From NCBI RefSeq assembly GCF_051842935.1, contig NZ_JBPXRR010000001.1, forward strand, positions 1,612,001 through 1,676,000: a stretch of DNA of 64,000 bases, given 5' to 3'. Origin of the DNA: Pseudalkalibacillus sp051842935. Lineage in GTDB: Bacteria; Bacillota; Bacilli; Bacillales; Fictibacillaceae. Below are positions 7,244-14,325 of this stretch, one piece after another; position 1 is the stretch's first letter, and each line of letters begins with the position of its first letter. A program made the position numbers and the translations under genes. Below the pieces are notes generated by a model. It was not told where the DNA came from. It worked only from the letters and a program-made list of their open reading frames with translations, and did no database searches.

Positions 7244-8812
7244 TTATCTTGTTTCCAGCTCAATCCCTTGATAGAAGTGCTTCAGGATTTGCTCGAAGTT
7301 TTTCCCGTCAACGGCCATTCCAACTGCTCCGGTTTGGGATAATCCGACTCCGTGTCCCCAGCCGCCGCCGTAAACTTTGAATCCGGCAGCTTGATTGTCA
7401 TCGTCACCTTCAACCGGATCGATATAGAACAGAGTGCTGAGTAACACACTATGTTTCCCAGCTGAGTTGATGTATTTCAACGACCAACGAATCTTGTCCT
7501 TTTGCTCGTAAAATGTTCCATTCTCAGTGACGTACTCGATTTCCAGTACGCGACCGAGATCAGCCCGTTTTACGACGTTGATCTCATACACCTCGCCGAC
7601 ATCGGTACCGAAGTATTCGCTCAAGACACCCGAAATTTCTTCGGCTGTCCACTCAAACTCCCATCGGTAATACTTCGACCAGTCTTTCTCATACTCCAAT
7701 ACTTTACTCGTTCGGAGTGAGGCAGCCTCTTTTGCATTTTTGAATTCTTCTTTTTGGGACTTATGTTTGTTTCCTTTTTTCCAATCAAAAACGAAAACAC
7801 CTCGTAAGTAGTCGACTGGACCTGAGTCCCAGACGTCTTCGTTATTCGCTGTCACGCCACCGCTTGTTGAATGATAGACGGCTGTAATCAGCTTACCGTC
7901 CTTTGTCGCGACAACACCGTCTGTTTCTTGGACTGCTTGTGTGGATACTGGATGCTCGACCTCATAGCCGCCATACACTTGATCGGATGTGGTCGGCAAC
8001 AAGTCGTATCCATCATTGCTGCGTTTTCCTAAGTTCGCGTAGGTGTAAGTACGGGCTGCCACGGCTTGTGCTTTTTGTGCTTCCATTTCTCCATACGGAT
8101 TTGGTGGCAATTCCTTAGGCACGACGCCATACAAGTATTCTTCAAGCGGCAGTTCGTTGATACCAGCCAACGTGCCGTTGCTGTTGTAGCCAACTTCCCC
8201 AACACCGCGGTACTGCTTACCGTTCATTTCGATCAATCCATCCGGTGAGCTCACTACGACCGGATTCTCGGTGACAAACTCGCTTCCTTGATAGCTTACT
8301 TTTACCGATGAGACGCCTGTCGTCAACGTAATCACTTTCCAGAACGAATCCGTAGCGGCGAGTCCATTCGCAATCACTTCATTTCGGAAGTTATTCCGTA
8401 CACTCCAGCTCGCATCCGCAGGGAACTTCCCTATGTATAGGCGATGCCCTCCGTTATACGGTTCAATATACGTTTCGTATCCCCCTGCTTCCGCACGGGC
8501 TACCCAGTCGTTCATGTAAGCTTCACTCGTTGTCCATGCCGTCTGCAATCTGTAGGAAGAGTCGACGGATCCCGTACTTTCCAACATCACTTCTGCAGTG
8601 TCGTTCACTGCTTCAACGAGCACATCACCCGTCACTTTGTCCTGGATACGGAAGGTGTCGGCACTCCCTAGTGTAAGAGACTCCGCTTCAGGAACAACAC
8701 CGATTCGAATCATGTCTTCTGGTTCGGATGCCATCCCTTGTTGTGCATTTGGAAAAGAAAAAGCAACCACTGTCACCATCGTCAACAGCACAAGCCAAAT
8801 TCGTTTCAACAC
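7244..8812 (-). CDS. Secreted SpoIID/LytB-domain protein with SPOR-like region
   Basis: A 522-residue exported protein. Residues 1-28 form a signal peptide (cleavage near GMASEPED). A SPOR-like segment covers about 85-165 (AYMNDWVARAEAGGYETYI). The SpoIID/LytB domain follows from about 215 (LPLEEYLYGVVPKELPP; AQAVAARTYTYANL; YHSTSGG) and closes with GGGWGHGVGLSQTGA near 485. SpoIID is a murein lytic transglycosylase that acts on denuded glycan; LytB enhances the amidase LytC. This protein is longer than sporulation SpoIID (about 340) and is not next to spoIIIAA-type genes, so a vegetative wall-remodelling role is as likely. The start is GTG with AGGAGG upstream. If it is a transglycosylase it would make anhydro-muropeptides, the substrate class of AnmK encoded elsewhere in this window. 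Confidence 0.85.
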   Translation of the reverse strand: MLKRIWLVLLTMVTVVAFSFPNAQQGMASEPEDMIRIGVVPEAESLTLGSADTFRIQDKVTGDVLVEAVNDTAEVMLESTGSVDSSYRLQTAWTTSEAYMNDWVARAEAGGYETYIEPYNGGHRLYIGKFPADASWSVRNNFRNEVIANGLAATDSFWKVITLTTGVSSVKVSYQGSEFVTENPVVVSSPDGLIEMNGKQYRGVGEVGYNSNGTLAGINELPLEEYLYGVVPKELPPNPYGEMEAQKAQAVAARTYTYANLGKRSNDGYDLLPTTSDQVYGGYEVEHPVSTQAVQETDGVVATKDGKLITAVYHSTSGGVTANNEDVWDSGPVDYLRGVFVFDWKKGNKHKSQKEEFKNAKEAASLRTSKVLEYEKDWSKYYRWEFEWTAEEISGVLSEYFGTDVGEVYEINVVKRADLGRVLEIEYVTENGTFYEQKDKIRWSLKYINSAGKHSVLLSTLFYIDPVEGDDDNQAAGFKVYGGGWGHGVGLSQTGAVGMAVDGKNFEQILKHFYQGIELETR

Positions 8813-8929
8813 ATTTCCTCCTCATTTTTAGTCTTCTATCTGTACTTTTCGACGTTTGGTTGAAATTTCCTTTCAAAATTATCTTAATATTTCTAAAATT
8901 AAATTTTAGTCACATGGACCTAATTAAAG

Positions 8930-8957
8930 AAAAAACCGCTCAAAAAATGAGCGGTTT
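8930..8957 (-). terminator. Terminator after the YolD-like gene
   Basis: AAACCGCTCA/TGAGCGGTTT stem with a short A-rich loop (8933-8957); the minus strand continues into a T-rich tract. Confidence 0.8.
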
Positions 8958-8962
8958 CCCTT

Positions 8963-9295
8963 TTATAAATGGCGAATATCTACGATGTCTTGCAGCTTCA
9001 AATCATAACGGTCGCCGAACTCATCGACGATGCGCAGCTCCTTCTTAACCGGATCCGCATAATGGATGTTGCCGACAAGGAGCTTATACTCATATGCCGA
9101 AAAGTAGACGAACGAAAGGGTTTCGTTGTAGGCCATCGCCTCATTAATCGTCTCGTTCATCTCCTCAAGCTTCTGTTCATCGAGCTCCGGCTTTTTCCGG
9201 AGGCGTTCTTCCTCCTTCCAGTCTCGGAGCAGCTTCACGTGCTCCGGAAGCATCATGGACGTCCATTTGATGTTGCCGCGATCACGAATACTCAA
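8963..9295 (-). CDS. YolD-like protein
   Basis: A small cytosolic protein (about 110 residues) of the YolD family, recognised by RDRGNIKWTSMMLPEHV at the N-terminus and the C-terminal YADPVKKELRIVDEFGDRY strand region. YolD proteins are nearly always encoded next to UvrX-type Y-family polymerases, as here (18 bp downstream of uvrX), and belong to the SOS response; the biochemical role is not established. TTG at 9295 has a correctly spaced AAGGAG. A GTG at 9304 would lie too close to that site. Confidence 0.85.
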   Translation of the reverse strand: MSIRDRGNIKWTSMMLPEHVKLLRDWKEEERLRKKPELDEQKLEEMNETINEAMAYNETLSFVYFSAYEYKLLVGNIHYADPVKKELRIVDEFGDRYDLKLQDIVDIRHL

Positions 9296-9312
9296 TCGAC
9301 CCACGCTCCTTT

Positions 9313-10575
9313 CTACGCTTTATGTCCACCGACAAGACGGCTGCGATGCCTTGCAGTCCCAGCAGGTGTGTAGGATACTGCGCGCAGGAGGGCGTCTCCT
9401 CCGTATTTCTCACGGATTTGGTCCATCGTATAGCCGAGCACCCGCTTTTTCGGGCGATCAAGTTCAAATAGAGACAGCTGCATTTCATCGTCTGGACACA
9501 CATTCGATAAAGTGATGTTAAGCTTCCGTACCGTCTGACCTCCGTAAAATTCGTCAAACAGCTCTAGGCAGACACGGTACAAATCCATCGTGATGTTCGT
9601 CGGGTCCGTGATGGTTCTGGAGCGATGGAATCCTCCCCCGCCTTCATCCTTACTGTAACCGACACCGAGGCTGATCGTACGACCGGCTTTCCGCGCCGTC
9701 CGCGCACGTCGGCCGACTTCCTCACACATTTCGAGAATCACGTGCTGGATCTCTTTGCGGTCTTTATAATCCCTGAGTAAAATTTGGCCTTTCCCGTAGC
9801 TGATCTGTCCCTGCATGATCGGCGCGCCGATTTCAGAAAGGTCGACTCCCCAGGCATGATAGTATAGCTGATTCCCCATCACGCCGAACTTTTTCTCAAG
9901 CATTTTCAGCGGATAGTTCGCAAGCTGACCGACCGACATGATGCCCATCCGGTTCAGCGTCTTCTCTAGCCGAGGACCGATGCCCCACATGTTACTGAGC
10001 GGCGAAACTTTCCACAGCTTTTCCTGCACATCCTCAAACGTCCACTCCGCAATCCCTTCCTTCTTCGCTTCAAGGTCAAGGCAAATTTTCGAAAGCAACA
10101 TGTTCGGACCGATCCCGATGGCACACGGCAGACCATACTTCTCCCATATTTCCTCCCGGATGCGGCGGGCGACTTCCCAGCCGTCTCCCCACAACCGTTC
10201 CGTCCCATCCACTTGTAAAAAGCTTTCGTCCACACTGTACGTATGGATTGAATCTTTCGGCACATAACGGTTGAACAAGCGGGTCAGGTCCGTCGAACGC
10301 CGCAGGTACAAGCGCATTTGCGCATTCACGACATGGATGCGCGGGTCGTCCGGCACCTCGAACAACCGGCTTCCTGTTCGGATCCCGAATTCTTTTTTCA
10401 TCATCGGTGAAGCAGCCAATACGACACTGCCCTGCCGTTCGGTATCTCCTACAACGACAAGGTAGCACGTAAGCGGGTCCAAGCCTCTCTCCACCGCACT
10501 ACAGCTTGCAAAGAAACTTTTCATGTCAATACAAAGGATCGTTCGTTTTTCAAAGGTCGAATAATCAATCTCCAT
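9313..10575 (-). CDS. uvrX: Y-family DNA polymerase, UvrX/YqjW type
   Basis: A 420-residue translesion polymerase of the UmuC/DinB superfamily. Catalytic acidic residues are D17 in LCIDMKSFFASC and D116-E117 in YSVDESFL. The helix-hairpin-helix is near WGIGPRLEKTLNRMGI (about 197-212). MQLSLFEL near residue 375 is a clear sliding-clamp binding motif, so the enzyme is expected to act at stalled replication forks. It is co-transcribed with a YolD partner. Two LexA boxes lie upstream (10595-10643), so it should be DNA-damage inducible. The length (about 410-420) and partner point to UvrX/YqjW rather than the housekeeping DinB (YqjH). Confidence 0.92.
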   Translation of the reverse strand: MEIDYSTFEKRTILCIDMKSFFASCSAVERGLDPLTCYLVVVGDTERQGSVVLAASPMMKKEFGIRTGSRLFEVPDDPRIHVVNAQMRLYLRRSTDLTRLFNRYVPKDSIHTYSVDESFLQVDGTERLWGDGWEVARRIREEIWEKYGLPCAIGIGPNMLLSKICLDLEAKKEGIAEWTFEDVQEKLWKVSPLSNMWGIGPRLEKTLNRMGIMSVGQLANYPLKMLEKKFGVMGNQLYYHAWGVDLSEIGAPIMQGQISYGKGQILLRDYKDRKEIQHVILEMCEEVGRRARTARKAGRTISLGVGYSKDEGGGGFHRSRTITDPTNITMDLYRVCLELFDEFYGGQTVRKLNITLSNVCPDDEMQLSLFELDRPKKRVLGYTMDQIREKYGGDALLRAVSYTPAGTARHRSRLVGGHKA

Positions 10576-10594
10576 CCTCAGTCACTCCCAATAA

Positions 10595-10606
10595 GAACGT
10601 TTGTTC
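10595..10606 (-). promoter_or_regulatory. LexA (DinR) box upstream of uvrX
   Basis: GAACGTTTGTTC matches the Bacillus SOS operator GAAC-N4-GTTC exactly. It lies 20 bp upstream of the uvrX start. Confidence 0.88.
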
Positions 10607-10629
10607 TATATCTTATGTCTTATTGTAAG

Positions 10630-10643
10630 CGAATATACGTTCG
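10630..10643 (-). promoter_or_regulatory. Second LexA box upstream of uvrX
   Basis: CGAATATACGTTCG differs from the CGAAC-N4-GTTCG consensus at one position. It lies 35 bp upstream of the first box and suggests cooperative LexA repression. Confidence 0.75.
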
Positions 10644-10762
10644 CTTTCCACTGGTAATTTTCACCTAGGTCTGATTTTTTAAACCTGATTCCGTTGTTCT
10701 CAAGGATTTGAACGTATGATAAACTGAAATTATCATAATTTTCCAATCAATTAGGTGACAGG

Positions 10763-11248
10763 GTGGGGATCAAATTGCTCGAACATATGGAGAGATATTT
10801 CAGGGAAAGCATCAGAGTGAAAAAGACATTCGTATGGGTACTGGTCTTTTGCATCTCATTTTTTCTAATATTAAATTGGGTGAAATTCCCGACCAAGATG
10901 ATCAATTGGATTGTACCTTTTGAAGTGGTAACACCAGCTTATTTGCCTTTTGAAGCAGAAGAGGAATACGCAGAATTCACTGGTTTCGATCGAGTACGGC
11001 TCGTGTTCGAGAATGCGGAAGATTCCTTGGGTATTTGGGTAACATCTGAAATCGGCTGGAACAACGTAACCGATTGGGACGAAGAACTGACCTTCGAGGA
11101 TGGTCGGAAAGCCTATTATACTGAAAGTGACGGGACTCAAATGCTTAGCTGGCGAAACGGAAAAGAAGTCGAGTACGCCATCGACTATGTGGGGAAAGAA
11201 CCTTTAAGCAAAGACGAATTGATCCAGGTTGCTTCGTCGATTAAATAA
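10763..11248 (+). CDS. Membrane-anchored protein with DUF4367-like extracytoplasmic domain
   Basis: A protein of about 160 residues with one transmembrane helix (TFVWVLVFCISFFLILNWV, about 21-39) followed by an extracytoplasmic domain. The C-terminus pattern (YAIDYVGKEPLSKDEL then IQVASSIK) resembles DUF4367 domains, which are often found C-terminal to anti-sigma-like or lipoprotein anchors. The GTG at 10763 follows TAGGTGA closely; a TTG at 10775 with GGTGGGG upstream is an equally good start. It is followed after 11 bp by a 54-residue membrane protein, probably in the same operon. Function unknown. Confidence 0.65.
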   Translation: MGIKLLEHMERYFRESIRVKKTFVWVLVFCISFFLILNWVKFPTKMINWIVPFEVVTPAYLPFEAEEEYAEFTGFDRVRLVFENAEDSLGIWVTSEIGWNNVTDWDEELTFEDGRKAYYTESDGTQMLSWRNGKEVEYAIDYVGKEPLSKDELIQVASSIK

Positions 11249-11259
11249 GGAATGTTTTC

Positions 11260-11424
11260 ATGTTTGCTCTATTCATTATCATCTTAGGATTGATTGCTTA
11301 TCAATTTCCGCTTGTTCAGGCGTTTTTCCACTATAATCATGGTCTATCCACCCTATTTCTTTTGGTGATTTTTTCGATTTTCATTCTTATAATATTCTGG
11401 GCATCGAAAAGAGAAGAAGAATAA
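11260..11424 (+). CDS. Small membrane protein, 54 residues
   Basis: A short gene encoding 54 residues, beginning MFALFIIILGLIAYQFPLVQ and ending WASKREEE, with two predicted membrane helices joined by FFHYNHGLS and a charged cytosolic tail. It has AAGGAA upstream, lies 11 bp after the DUF4367-like gene and is followed 3 bp later by a strong terminator, so it is likely the last gene of that unit. I do not recognise a family. Confidence 0.65.
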   Translation: MFALFIIILGLIAYQFPLVQAFFHYNHGLSTLFLLVIFSIFILIIFWASKREEE

Positions 11425-11427
11425 AGC

Positions 11428-11460
11428 AAAAGCCGCATGCATCCAGGCATGCGGCTTTTC
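11428..11460 (+). terminator. Strong hairpin terminator
   Basis: Perfect 13-bp stem AAAAGCCGCATGC/GCATGCGGCTTTT with a 6-nt loop. Confidence 0.85.
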
Positions 11461-11603
11461 GCGCATAATTGTTTAATCGTACTTCAATATCATACTCTCT
11501 ACTTACATTATACTCCTGATTCCCAATAATTTGTAGACTACTCTTTCTAAAATTCCTGTCATATACTTTTGTTATCAAATCTAAAAAAAAGAGGTGTACC
11601 CGT

Positions 11604-12020
11604 ATGGATGACCAAAAAGATGTCTTAGATCATGGTCCTTTCTTTCATGGTACTAAAGCTGAACTAAAACTCGGAGATCTATTAGAACCGCAACACTTAT
11701 CAAATTATCAGGACAAAAAATCGAACTACATATATTTCACAGCAACATTAGATGCTGCTAAATGGGGTGCTGAATTAGCAAGATCTAAATCGAAAGAAAG
11801 AATTTATATTGTAGAGCCATTAGGTGATTTTGAAAATGACCCGAACTTAACTGATAAAAAATTTCCCGGAAACCCAACCCGTTCATATAGATCTAAATCA
11901 CCTTTGAAAATAATAGCTGAATTGGGTTCATGGGAAAGACATACCGATGAAGAAATCAATCATATGCTTACATCTCTAAAAAAGTTACGTGAACAAGGAA
12001 AATATGTAATATACGATTAA
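11604..12020 (+). CDS. arr: NAD-dependent rifampin ADP-ribosyltransferase
   Basis: A 138-residue protein matching the Arr family throughout: GPFFHGTKAELKLGDLLEP near the N-terminus, NYIYFTATLDAAKWGAELA in the middle, and RIYIVEPLGDFENDPNLTDK followed by KFPGNPTRSYRS. Arr enzymes transfer ADP-ribose from NAD to the C23 hydroxyl of rifamycins and inactivate them. The ATG at 11604 follows GAGGTG. The gene is monocistronic and flanked by terminators; no mobile element or integron is adjacent, so it looks like the intrinsic chromosomal type seen in environmental Bacillaceae. Confidence 0.92.
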   Translation: MDDQKDVLDHGPFFHGTKAELKLGDLLEPQHLSNYQDKKSNYIYFTATLDAAKWGAELARSKSKERIYIVEPLGDFENDPNLTDKKFPGNPTRSYRSKSPLKIIAELGSWERHTDEEINHMLTSLKKLREQGKYVIYD

Positions 12021-12050
12021 ACTTCATTCCACGCTTCTTTCTCTTTTTTA

Positions 12051-12082
12051 AAAAAATCCCGAACTTAAAGTCCAGGATTTTT
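12051..12082. terminator. Bidirectional terminator between arr and beta-lactamase
   Basis: AAAAATCC/GGATTTTT stem with inner ACTT/AAGT pairing between two convergent genes. Confidence 0.75.
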
Positions 12083-12117
12083 ATCAATCTTGATATTAAT
12101 TTTAGAATTAACTGTTG

Positions 12118-13002
12118 TCACTTATCTTGAAGCTGTCTAATCGCTTCTTCTGTAGCTTTGGCAATGAGTTCATCTGCATTGTTTGCGTTTTCACGACTGG
12201 AGAGTACAGCGAGAACGATGGGGTCTCCATCTGTCGGCCAAATGACAGCGATATCATTACGAGTTCCGTTTGCGCCGCCGGTTTTGTCTCCTACTATCCA
12301 GCCTTCAGGAACACCCGCACGGATCAAAGCATCGCCTGTCGTGTTTCGTTTCAACCAGTCATTCAGTAGATTCTTCTTTTCACTGGGAAGAACACTGCCC
12401 AGTGAAAATGCTTCTAAGCTTGTAGCAAGTGCTTTAGGCGTGCTGGTATCTCTCGTTTCCCCGGGTCCGACATTATTCAGGTCCGGTTCCATTCTTTCAG
12501 GTTTTGTAACATCATCACCGATTTTGTGGAGAGCTTCCTTGAATCCTTTAGGACCTCCGATGGCTTCTAGGATTAGATTCCCTGCCGTATTATCACTGTA
12601 ACGGATAGAGGCATCACTTAACTCCCGTAAGGTCATACCTGTATCAACATGCTTTTCCGTTACTGGATTATAATTGACCAAATCCGCCTCCGTATAATTA
12701 ATTTTTTCGTCAAGATCATCAATAGATTTGTTCATTAGAAGTACTCCTACAGCTAGTGCCTTGTGAGTAGATGCATAGGTGAAGCGTTCATCAGCTCGAT
12801 AGGAAACCGTTTGATTGCTCCCCGTATCAAGTGCATAAACACCAAGCCTGGCATTATATTCCTTCTCTAGATCCTCGAAACTGACTTTTGTTTCATGCTC
12901 CGTTTTTGACGCTGATTCACTCTCGTAAATTGAACAGCCCACGACAAACATAACACCCAAGGCAAAAACTCCTGCTCCCAAGACTCGTTTAAATAAAGTC
13001 AT
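12118..13002 (-). CDS. Class A beta-lactamase, lipoprotein form
   Basis: A 294-residue class A serine beta-lactamase. The nucleophile motif is S78-THK81, the SDN loop is at 136-138, the general base glutamate lies in MEPDLN (E172) and the KTG triad is at 240-242. The N-terminus has a signal with lipobox VVGC (C23), so the enzyme should be lipid-anchored on the outer face of the membrane, like B. licheniformis PenP precursors. ATG 13002 follows GGAGGG. No BlaI/BlaR genes are nearby, so expression is probably constitutive or controlled from elsewhere. Spectrum cannot be told from sequence. Confidence 0.93.
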   Translation of the reverse strand: MTLFKRVLGAGVFALGVMFVVGCSIYESESASKTEHETKVSFEDLEKEYNARLGVYALDTGSNQTVSYRADERFTYASTHKALAVGVLLMNKSIDDLDEKINYTEADLVNYNPVTEKHVDTGMTLRELSDASIRYSDNTAGNLILEAIGGPKGFKEALHKIGDDVTKPERMEPDLNNVGPGETRDTSTPKALATSLEAFSLGSVLPSEKKNLLNDWLKRNTTGDALIRAGVPEGWIVGDKTGGANGTRNDIAVIWPTDGDPIVLAVLSSRENANNADELIAKATEEAIRQLQDK

Positions 13003-13291
13003 AGAACCCTCCAACCTTTAATAGTAATAGATTGAGTTTAATGCATTTTCAGTTCGTGTACTTCGTCCAAAGTGCCTGATTATATTCCATCCATAGAACT
13101 GCTTTATGGTCAGGTTAAAGACTCTTTTACTTCAACGGGATTAAATTACGTACTACGGACCTAAACAAAAAAAAGTACAATGAATAAGTGCACCTCTTGG
13201 TATCTTAATTTTTATTTATTGTATGAATTAGAGGAAATGAATAGTCATCTTAGAACTTATTATAGATATTAATGAGAAAAGGAGAAAAAAA
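13003..13291. other. Intergenic region between divergent bla and MraY-like genes
   Basis: About 290 bp without an open frame. It must hold the promoters of the two divergent genes, but no convincing sigma-A pair or repressor operator was found. Confidence 0.4.
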
Positions 13292-14248
13292 TTGAGTAAT
13301 CAAATCATTCCTGCAATCATTGCTTTTGTATTCGTATCCGTATTATCCCCACTATTCATTTCTATCTTGAGAAAACGAAAGCTTCTTCAACCGATTAGAA
13401 AAGAACTCCCTCCGGATCATCAGTTGAAAAAAGGAACACCGTTGATGTTTGGATTGATTCTATTAGTAGGGATTATCGTTTCCCTTCTATTTTCACCTAC
13501 TCCATTCATGTATTTCCTATCTGCTACCTACATTCTGTTTGGCTTTATTGGTTTTTTGGATGATTTTTGGAAAGCTTCTCGCCAAGATCCGTTAGGGGTA
13601 TCAGGTAAGACCAAGCTCATCTTACAGTTTCTTTTTACTGGTGCATTACTTTACTACACGATTGACGAACTAGGTGTAGACCCAATCATTCGTATTCATA
13701 AAAATCTTTCCTTCGATCTTCCCATGGTATTTTATATCATAATCATCACCTTGTTTGTCGTTGGTTCTGCAAATGCCATCAATTTTACAGATGGGATGGA
13801 CGGCCTTTTAGGAGTCGTTGCAATTCCAACCTATTTTTTCTTTTTTGTGATTTCAGATCGTACAGAGGTACAACTGTTTTGTTTGATTATGATTGGATGC
13901 TTACTCGGTTTTCTCATTTATAATATTTATCCAGCCAAAGCTTTTATGGGAGATACAGGATCTCTAGCAATAGGTGGATCCCTTTCATTTCTTGCTGTGA
14001 TTGAGAAAGTTGAGATTGTAATTCCCGTATTGTTCTTTATCTATTTCGCAGAAAAACTTTCGGTTATCTTACAAGTTGCTTCCTTTAAACTTACAAGTCG
14101 ACGAATCTTCAGATTTACACCAATTCACTACCACTTCAGCTTAAAATATGGGTGGTCTGAAAATAAAATTGTCACGGTTTTTGGATTTATTTCTTGGATT
14201 TGTGCTTTTATCAGTTTGGCGTACTGGAAATTCTTTTTGCACCCTTAA
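13292..14248 (+). CDS. MraY-like phospho-MurNAc-pentapeptide transferase paralogue
   Basis: A 318-residue integral membrane enzyme of the polyprenyl-phosphate phospho-sugar transferase family, closest in layout to MraY, which makes lipid I. Catalytic motifs are present: FLDDFWK (D90, D91), NAINFTDGMDGLLG (161-174) and KAFMGDTGSLAIGG (216-229). The MraY-specific C-terminal loop is recognisable (TPIHYHFSLKYGWSENKIV, 276-294), but the usual triple histidine is HYH. It is not in a mur/fts cluster, so it is probably a second copy, divergent to a beta-lactamase. It may alter susceptibility to MraY-targeting or wall antibiotics, or serve another lipid-linked sugar; both are inference. The start is TTG with AAAAGGAG upstream. 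Confidence 0.8.
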   Translation: MSNQIIPAIIAFVFVSVLSPLFISILRKRKLLQPIRKELPPDHQLKKGTPLMFGLILLVGIIVSLLFSPTPFMYFLSATYILFGFIGFLDDFWKASRQDPLGVSGKTKLILQFLFTGALLYYTIDELGVDPIIRIHKNLSFDLPMVFYIIIITLFVVGSANAINFTDGMDGLLGVVAIPTYFFFFVISDRTEVQLFCLIMIGCLLGFLIYNIYPAKAFMGDTGSLAIGGSLSFLAVIEKVEIVIPVLFFIYFAEKLSVILQVASFKLTSRRIFRFTPIHYHFSLKYGWSENKIVTVFGFISWICAFISLAYWKFFLHP

Positions 14249-14267
14249 TTAAACATCTGTAAAAATG

Positions 14268-14300
14268 AAAGGAACTTCGTAATTACGAAGTTCCTTTTTT
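14268..14300. terminator. Bidirectional terminator between MraY-like and recQ genes
   Basis: 13-bp stem AAAGGAACTTCGT/ACGAAGTTCCTTT with an AATT loop and a T-run. Confidence 0.85.
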
Positions 14301-14325
14301 GCATACCAATATGTCAAATTGTTTA

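Noticed and set aside
6820..7263. Minus-strand open frame of 147 codons made of 17-residue repeats
   Set aside because: It is explained by the 51-bp tandem repeat whose length is a multiple of three, has no convincing ribosome binding site, and spans both the SpoIID terminator and part of the GntR operator region.
9282..10468. Several long open frames on both strands within uvrX
   Set aside because: They are shadows of the GC-richer uvrX gene; none has a ribosome binding site or recognisable family.
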